Shown: one piece after another, positions 59,899 to 64,000 of the stretch
How positions within the stretch are numbered: position 1 is the stretch's first letter
Layout: the number at the start of each line of letters is the position of its first letter
Assembly: GCA_910584125.1 (NCBI GenBank)
Contig: CAJTXU010000013.1
Span: 7,359-71,358 of the forward strand
DNA length: 64,000 bases
Direction: 5' to 3'
Origin: an uncultured Muribaculaceae bacterium
GTDB lineage: Bacteria > Bacteroidota > Bacteroidia > Bacteroidales > Muribaculaceae
Program-made: the position numbers and the translations under genes
The notes under the pieces: generated by a model
What the model was told of the DNA's origin: nothing
The model's database searches: none
The model's input: the letters and a program-made list of their open reading frames with translations, nothing else

Positions 59899-60146
59899 AA
59901 ACAATCGAAGTCAATCAAGACGAGCTGATAAAATACATCTACACGCATTGCCCCTCGTATTTCTACAATTTCCAGGAGGGCGAGTGTTGTCAACGCAAGG
60001 TCACTGCGGAAACATGCAGTCTCCATGTATTTGCCGGCGAACTGAACAGCCCTTTGGACTGCCCGAGGCTCAATACGAAAGAATACGGCTGCGAAAAAGG
60101 GCGATGCCCGAAAGTCAAGGCCATTATCAAGCAACTCAAAGCATAG
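59895..60146 (+). CDS. Small cysteine-rich phage protein
   Basis: An 83-residue protein with eight cysteines, several paired (GECCQRKV, ETCSL, DCPRL, GCEKGRCPKV), probably binding zinc. The N-terminus (VNQDELIKYIYTHCPSYFYNFQ) is helical. It is translationally coupled to the preceding gene. The fold and role are unknown. Confidence 0.65.
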   Translation: MKTIEVNQDELIKYIYTHCPSYFYNFQEGECCQRKVTAETCSLHVFAGELNSPLDCPRLNTKEYGCEKGRCPKVKAIIKQLKA

Positions 60147-60171
60147 TCTTGCCGGGATAGGAAGCGGCTCG

Positions 60172-60381
60172 CGAAAGCGAATACTGAAAGCGGGAAATAA
60201 ATCGCAATGCCGAGGGCGCGGGCTCCACGCTGTACGAAAAAAACGTCTTCGGTGCTCTTCTGAATACCCGCACTGAAAAGGCAATGCTTAACCCACAAAA
60301 GCCGCGCACGATTCCACGTGTTCACGAAAGCGAGTAGAGAAAGCAGGAAATAAGTCGTAAAGCTCTTCTGAATACCTGCAC
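60172..60381. repeat. Imperfect duplicated intergenic segment
   Basis: The string CGAAAGCGA(A/G)TA...GAAAGC(G/A)GGAAATAA(A/G)TCG occurs at 60172-60205 and again at 60324-60358. Each copy is followed by CTCTTCTGAATACC(C/T)GCACT, at 60247-60267 and 60363-60382. The first copy carries about 45 extra bases in the middle. The gap 60147-60579 has no protein gene I can support. Confidence 0.65.
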
Positions 60382-60579
60382 TTATGCGGCTTTTACCTTA
60401 TAGGCCATCCGTGAGGACACCTCGCGATAGAGTTCGCGGAAACCACATAGCACAGTTCTTATGTTGTAATTTAACGATGTACAATAGCTGTTACTATTTT
60501 ACAATGAACCGTTTAGGGTTATATTTCGTATTTAGCAACTCAAAATCCAGCCGTCCGTCCGCGAGGATAGACGGTACAT

Positions 60580-60718
60580 GACCCGGTAGCTCAACGGCAG
60601 AGCGAGCCAAGCCACTTTTTATTGGTAATTTTATTGTTTCTGAATATTAATCTATCATGCTTAGTGATTTTATTTGGCTTTTGCAAGGTTTGATGCGGGT
60701 TCGATTCCCGTCCGGGTC
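60580..60718 (+). tRNA. Interrupted tRNA-like gene
   Basis: Acceptor GACCCGG (60580-60586) pairs perfectly with CCGGGTC (60712-60718); the D arm GCTC/GAGC and the T arm GCGGG, TTCGATT, CCCGT are canonical. A 5-bp AGCCA/TGGCT stem could be the anticodon stem, but it closes a 65-nt A/T-rich loop, and a 15-nt variable arm follows. Excision of about 58 nt would be needed to give a normal anticodon loop, so no anticodon is assigned. Confidence 0.55.
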
Positions 60719-60749
60719 ACAACAGCACATTCTGAATTATCTTTAAAAT

Positions 60750-61076
60750 ATGGACATTATGACGATTTTTACAATCTCTTTCGCGGTAATTTTTCTATTG
60801 CTCTTCATCGAAGAGTTCAGCAAAAACCGCGAACTCCACAAGAGACTCAGAGACATCAAGGATGATTACGACATTGCGTCGTGCGAGTGTTTCTTCAACT
60901 ACGAGAGACTTATGGGAGTCAAGAGCGGCACGGCCACGGTCATCGAGGGCACGGACTACGTGAAGGTATCAGTGGAGGGAGTCGTTATCCGTCAATGGGA
61001 GATGAACGACAGCAACCGCGACTACCTGCTGGTGTGCGCACAGGAACTCGCCGAAGCAATCAATGATGAACCTTAG
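60750..61076 (+). CDS. Small membrane-anchored phage protein
   Basis: A 108-residue protein with one N-terminal TM helix (MTIFTISFAVIFLLLFIEEF) and a cytosolic part with CECFFNYERLMGVKSGTATV and a charged C-terminus. The function is unknown. It lies just after the interrupted tRNA-like gene and 14 nt before the dUTPase gene. Confidence 0.65.
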   Translation: MDIMTIFTISFAVIFLLLFIEEFSKNRELHKRLRDIKDDYDIASCECFFNYERLMGVKSGTATVIEGTDYVKVSVEGVVIRQWEMNDSNRDYLLVCAQELAEAINDEP

Positions 61077-61090
61077 AAATAGAAAAGGAT

Positions 61091-61585
61091 ATGAAAGTAA
61101 GAATCAAGAGACTTCACTCCGACGCGGTGATGCCTACGAAAGCGACTGAAATGGCCGTCGGCTACGACCTGTATGTCAGACAGGATGTATGTATCGAGCA
61201 TCCGAGGCAGGTCGTTCCGCTCGGATTCGCACTCGAAATGCCCAAGAACTTAGAGGCCAAGATTGAGCCGAGAAGCGGATTCTCGGCAAAGGGAATCGAG
61301 GGATTCGCGCTTGTGAACGACAGGGAAGAAGAGGAGTTATGGCAGCGCATCGACAAGACCGAGCGTTTCAACGCGGACGTTCTTGTAGGCAAAATCGACC
61401 CAGACTACCGAGGGGAGGTTGGCGTGATAATCCGCAACAACGATTGCAAGCCGTTCCTAATCGCCAAGGGGACGCGAATCGCACAGATGACATTCTATCC
61501 TGTGCTCGACGCCGATTTCGAAGAGTCCGACGAACTTTCTGACACCGACAGAGGCGATGGCGGCTACGGGAGCACGGGGAGATGA
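61091..61585 (+). CDS. dut: dUTP diphosphatase
   Basis: A 164-residue trimeric-type dUTPase that removes dUTP and makes dUMP. Motif 1 AVGYDLYV, motif 2 PRSGFSAKGI, motif 3 region KIDPDYRGEVGV, motif 4 KGTRIAQM and motif 5 RGDGGYGSTG are all present. A roughly 20-residue insertion (REEEELWQRIDKTERF) separates motifs 2 and 3 compared with the shortest family members. Confidence 0.92.
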   Translation: MKVRIKRLHSDAVMPTKATEMAVGYDLYVRQDVCIEHPRQVVPLGFALEMPKNLEAKIEPRSGFSAKGIEGFALVNDREEEELWQRIDKTERFNADVLVGKIDPDYRGEVGVIIRNNDCKPFLIAKGTRIAQMTFYPVLDADFEESDELSDTDRGDGGYGSTGR

Positions 61586-61621
61586 AAAAAGTTAAGCAAT
61601 AACTAAACCCAGACAGAAACA

Positions 61622-62059
61622 ATGGCACAATATTTCGAAACGTCCGTATCTTTCGATAAGATTATGGAGAACGGCGCGGTCAGGAAGGTGACCGAAAAGA
61701 ATCTGTTCGATGCCCTCAGCTTCACCGAGGCGGAGTCAAGGACGTTTGAGGAACTGACGCCCTTCATCAGCGGCGAGTTCGTCGTCAAGGCGGCAAAGAA
61801 AACCAAGATAGCCGAAATCTTCTTTGACGAGAACGCTGACCGGTGGTGGCTGGTGAATGTGGCGTTCATCACAATCGACGAGAAGAATGGCGGGGACAAG
61901 GAGGCTGTGACGCAGATACTTGTTCAGGCCGACGACTTCGACAGCGCGGTGGCCGCGTTCAAGGAAGGGATGAAAGGCACGATGGCCGACTGGAGAATCA
62001 AGTCGGTCAGCGAGACGCCGTATATGGACGTTTACCCGGCAAGATTGGGTTCGGAATGA
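61622..62059 (+). CDS. DUF4494 family phage protein
   Basis: A 145-residue protein with the DUF4494 pattern MAQYFETSVSFDKIMENGAVRKVTE, FDALSFTEAESRTFEEL and a C-terminal YMDVYPARL. Frequent in Bacteroidales phages and conjugative elements; function unknown. It overlaps the methyltransferase gene by 4 nt. Confidence 0.82.
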   Translation: MAQYFETSVSFDKIMENGAVRKVTEKNLFDALSFTEAESRTFEELTPFISGEFVVKAAKKTKIAEIFFDENADRWWLVNVAFITIDEKNGGDKEAVTQILVQADDFDSAVAAFKEGMKGTMADWRIKSVSETPYMDVYPARLGSE

Positions 62060-63096
62060 AGATAAACTACATTTCCCTTTGCTCCGGCTATGGAGCTGAA
62101 TGTGTCGCGTTCAAGCGTCTTAAACGCGACTTCGGAGAGCAATTCGACTTCGACTGCCTCGCGTGGGCGGAGATTGAGTCGTCCGCAATAAAGGCGCATG
62201 ACGCGATACATCCCGAATACGCCGGGCGAAACCTCGACGACATCACGAAAGTGGATTGGACTGAATGGTACGAGTCCATCGGCAGGCCGCACGTTGACAT
62301 GATTTTCGCTTCAACACCTTGCCAAAGCGTCTCGAACGCCGGAAAGAACGAGGGCATGAAGAAAGGCACGGATGCGGCTTCCGCATTGATATGGGCCACC
62401 GAGCAGTGCATAGCCACGATACTTCCCGACATCATAATTTACGAGAATGTCAAAGGTCTTATTAGCAAGAAGAATCTCCCCGACTTCCTCGAATTTGCCG
62501 CCGCGATTGAAAAATATGGCTACAAGTTTAAGTATGAGGTGTTGAACGCCAAGGACTATGGCGTAAGCCAGAACAGAGAACGTGTATTCCCGATATTCTT
62601 CCGCGACCCCGGAAGGTGTGATTCGTACCGATACCCTTGCAAAATCCCCCTCACCAAATGCGTCGAGGACTACATGGAGCGGGCAGGGGAAATCGGAGAG
62701 GAATATTTCATAAGTCAAGACCGCGTGACAAACAAGGTGCTGTCCGACATTCTCGACCAGCCCAACGTCCGTGCGGAAATGGAGAAACTTTACCATGAGG
62801 AATGGGGTAAGACGCAATCAGCCAAACACACCTATCACTTCGTGTCGCTTGAATGGCTTAGGCGAGAGGACTGCTGGGAAAATCTCGGCGACAACTTCCA
62901 AGTTTACAAGGCGGCATTCTCAACCGAAGACGGTTTGCGTGAGGAAGAAATCAAAGTCAGCATTTGGTATCACACGCCCGATATGTACCGCGATGATATT
63001 CGCAAGGCTTTACAGCGACTTACCTACGGCGGTGTTGACAACCTAAAAGAGCTTGAAGATGCAATCTACCAAGACCTCGTTGCAAATAGCCATTAA
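62056..63096 (+). CDS. DNA cytosine-5 methyltransferase
   Basis: A 346-residue C5 methyltransferase: motif I LCSGYGAECVAF (SAM binding), motif IV STPCQSVSNAG with catalytic Cys, motif VI YENVKGL, motif VIII SQNRERVFPIFF. No restriction enzyme is adjacent, so it is probably a solitary phage methylase protecting phage DNA. The target sequence is not predictable. The start at 62056 overlaps DUF4494 (ATGA). Its 3' end overlaps the first micro-ORF. Confidence 0.92.
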   Translation: MKINYISLCSGYGAECVAFKRLKRDFGEQFDFDCLAWAEIESSAIKAHDAIHPEYAGRNLDDITKVDWTEWYESIGRPHVDMIFASTPCQSVSNAGKNEGMKKGTDAASALIWATEQCIATILPDIIIYENVKGLISKKNLPDFLEFAAAIEKYGYKFKYEVLNAKDYGVSQNRERVFPIFFRDPGRCDSYRYPCKIPLTKCVEDYMERAGEIGEEYFISQDRVTNKVLSDILDQPNVRAEMEKLYHEEWGKTQSAKHTYHFVSLEWLRREDCWENLGDNFQVYKAAFSTEDGLREEEIKVSIWYHTPDMYRDDIRKALQRLTYGGVDNLKELEDAIYQDLVANSH

Positions 63097-63292
63097 TCTC
63101 ATGGACGGCGTTTCCAAAAGCATCCTCACGTCTTTGCGGAAACAGGGCGACACCAATGTGCTTGACCGGCACAGACCGCAGTGCTATACGGCATTTCTTG
63201 TGATATATGAAAAAGTCAATCCCGATAAACGTATGCTCCGACAGCACCGCATACACCGTGACAACGCGAATGAGTGCGGCTGGAGTAAATAA
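63059..63292 (+). CDS. Micro-ORF array, member 1
   Basis: A 77-residue frame whose first ~50 residues hold the array pattern: LQIAINLMDGVSKSIL, TNVLDRHRPQCYTAFLVIYE. It starts 38 nt before the methyltransferase stop; an in-frame TTG at 63080 would make it start (M)QIAINL like its paralogues. The VIYE codons (GTG ATA TAT GAA) contain the start ATGAAAAAG of member 2 in the +1 frame. The residues after that are a shadow of member 2. Confidence 0.6.
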   Translation: MQSTKTSLQIAINLMDGVSKSILTSLRKQGDTNVLDRHRPQCYTAFLVIYEKVNPDKRMLRQHRIHRDNANECGWSK

Positions 63293-63413
63293 TCTGACAC
63301 GGGGGGGGCATCATTACCCATCAACGGGTGTAATAGTAATAACTGATGAACAAACAAATCCCGATAAACTTAGTCAACGGCCTATGCCCCACGCTGATGA
63401 GCCGCGCCTTTGA
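63207..63413 (+). CDS. Micro-ORF array, member 2
   Basis: A 68-residue frame: MKKSIPINVCSDSTAYTVTT, then AAGVNNLTRGGHHYP and STGVIVITDEQ. It has the KxIPIN start and the hydrophobic end before the next overlapping start. A run of eight G (63301-63308) in its centre could allow slippage. Member 3 begins inside its ACT GAT GAA codons. Confidence 0.65.
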   Translation: MKKSIPINVCSDSTAYTVTTRMSAAGVNNLTRGGHHYPSTGVIVITDEQTNPDKLSQRPMPHADEPRL

Positions 63414-63513
63414 GAAGGCGAGAACTTGCTATTATCTCGGCCAGGGCAAAGTTTGGGCGTATCCGGCAATACTCGTGATAGATGAAAAAACAAGTGGCCA
63501 TCAACCTCTATAA
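63346..63513 (+). CDS. Micro-ORF array, member 3
   Basis: A 55-residue protein: MNKQIPINLVNGLCPTLMSR, then FEKARTCYYLGQGKVWAYP and AILVIDEKTSGHQPL. It is the cleanest of the set because little shadow sequence follows the conserved end. Member 4 starts inside its ATA GAT GAA codons. Confidence 0.7.
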   Translation: MNKQIPINLVNGLCPTLMSRAFEKARTCYYLGQGKVWAYPAILVIDEKTSGHQPL

Positions 63514-63772
63514 TGGCGTATGTGGCACTCTCCATGCAGTCGGTGGCACACAATGTCCCTCCAATATATTACCCCCCCTGAAACGCGTCAGATTCGCCCA
63601 GACGGCCTTTATGGTGATTTATGAAACAGATTTTGATAAACGCGATAGGCGACGGCAAGACGGGGACGTTTCCCGCCTTTATCGCCCACTTCGCAAAACT
63701 CGGGCCGCGCAACATCTTCAACCGAGGATACAAGGCGCCGGGGATAATGACAATAAAAGACAAGAGTTATGA
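63482..63772 (+). CDS. Micro-ORF array, member 4
   Basis: A 96-residue frame: MKKQVAINLYNGVCGTLHAV, CPSNILPPLKRVRFAQT, AFMVIYETDFDKR. Only the first ~48 residues belong to the array; the Arg-rich rest is the shadow of member 5 (overlap 152 nt). A run of seven C lies at 63572-63578. The function is unknown. Confidence 0.65.
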   Translation: MKKQVAINLYNGVCGTLHAVGGTQCPSNILPPLKRVRFAQTAFMVIYETDFDKRDRRRQDGDVSRLYRPLRKTRAAQHLQPRIQGAGDNDNKRQEL

Positions 63773-63782
63773 GAATGATTAG
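63621..63782 (+). CDS. Micro-ORF array, member 5
   Basis: A 53-residue protein: MKQILINAIGDGKTGTFPAF, AHFAKLGPRNIFNRGYKAPG, IMTIKDKSYEND. It keeps the KQIxIN start and the Asn-Ile-hydrophobic centre. Its final codons contain the start of the next gene (ATGAGAATGATTAG). Confidence 0.7.
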   Translation: MKQILINAIGDGKTGTFPAFIAHFAKLGPRNIFNRGYKAPGIMTIKDKSYEND

Positions 63783-63960
63783 AAAGTTCAGACGGTGGCT
63801 GTATCGCCGACGGGTGCGCAAGCTCGCGGAAAGAATATTGGCGGCCCAGCCTGCATTCGACTCGGTTTCGCCGCAGATACTCGCGTGCCACAACGCGATA
63901 AATACAGCGGAACTGTTCTATTTGGAATGGAAATGGAAATGGGAGGAACAGGGAAAGTGA
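63769..63960 (+). CDS. Small basic phage protein
   Basis: A 63-residue, strongly basic protein (MRMIRKFRRWLYRRRVRKLAE) with a helical C-terminus (ILACHNAINTAELFYLEWKWK). It overlaps the last micro-ORF by 14 nt, in the next +1 frame, and the following partial gene starts inside it. Nucleic-acid binding is possible from charge alone. Confidence 0.6.
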   Translation: MRMIRKFRRWLYRRRVRKLAERILAAQPAFDSVSPQILACHNAINTAELFYLEWKWKWEEQGK

Positions 63961-64000
63961 TTCAACTCGGTTTTCTCGGCCACGACAACGGGCGGAAGAA
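63939..64000 (+). CDS. Partial CDS at the window edge
   Basis: An open frame from ATG 63939 (or 63927/63933) reads MGGTGKVIQLGFLGHDNGRK and runs off the end. It overlaps the preceding gene by about 22 nt. Too little is present to name it. Confidence 0.5.
   Translation, partial: MGGTGKVIQLGFLGHDNGRK

Larger units (their letters stand above)
52091..64000. mobile_element. Prophage, left part (right end outside the window)
   Basis: The prophage is bounded on the left by a tRNA-Ala 3' fragment. It contains a repressor with a divergent operator region, then rightward early genes: ERF recombinase, RecB-like nuclease, SSB-like protein, primase-helicase, small DUF proteins, tRNA-like elements, dUTPase, DUF4494 and C5 methyltransferase. 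No integrase, packaging or structural gene is visible up to 64000, so these and attR should follow. Confidence 0.85.

Noticed and set aside
60610..60674. Group I intron in the tRNA-like gene
   Set aside because: The insert (about 58-65 nt) is far too short and lacks recognisable group I core elements.

Overview
The window looks like the chromosome of a GC-rich member of the Bacteroidales, most likely of the Muribaculaceae type (inference). The evidence is repeated TAnnTTTG promoter elements, several with a TTTG box about 20 bp upstream, almost no Shine-Dalgarno use, Bacteroidetes-type gene families (DUF3127, DUF4491, DUF4494, DUF5106-like thioredoxin, SSB-like tails) and a degenerate 47-bp type II-C CRISPR repeat typical of the phylum.

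From 1 to 27 kb the region is mostly housekeeping: an aminotransferase/CoA-transferase pair, a CDF metal exporter, rmuC and uvrA, a beta-carbonic anhydrase, a BlaI-like repressor with an M56/TonB membrane sensor behind a double palindromic operator, then a long minus-strand block (DedA, rpe, ligA, truA, speA, ssb, an ArgC-like gene, argR, a BFN/UVR protein, mnmA, DoxX, a thioredoxin-like protein, an SGNH hydrolase, a sugar kinase-like ATPase and a leucine-rich-repeat protein). The ArgC-like protein has lost both catalytic motifs.

From 27.5 to 48.2 kb lies a dispersed urea-use system: urease structural and accessory genes ureABCEFGD (27.5-33.2 kb), a nickel/cobalt ECF transporter of the CbiMQO type (39.8-42.4 kb) and a urea channel (45.7-46.7 kb). 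Between them are an M48 protease, a small outer-membrane barrel, a DUF3127 protein, a U32 peptidase, smpB, a DNA glycosylase, PAP2, Yip1, SPFH and K+-channel-like proteins. Together they would import urea and nickel, mature urease and release ammonia.

From 48.2 to 52.1 kb is a repeat-rich, gene-poor zone with a spanin-like small gene, inverted dispersed repeats, a 65-bp tandem repeat, an orphan CRISPR remnant of three repeats and two spacers, a tRNA-like element, a lipoprotein and a WYL regulator. At 52.09 kb a 45-bp 3' fragment of tRNA-Ala(GGC) marks the left attachment site of a prophage that runs off the right edge.

The prophage part (52.1-64 kb) reads rightward from a repressor/operator switch through an ERF recombinase, RecB-like nuclease, SSB-like protein, T7-type primase-helicase, dUTPase and C5 methyltransferase. 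It holds several noncanonical tRNA-like elements (one apparently nested inside another), a protein with 43 Gly-X repeats, and at its right end a chain of five overlapping paralogous micro-ORFs, each starting inside the end of the previous one and each shifted by +1 frame. That chain is the most unusual object in the window.
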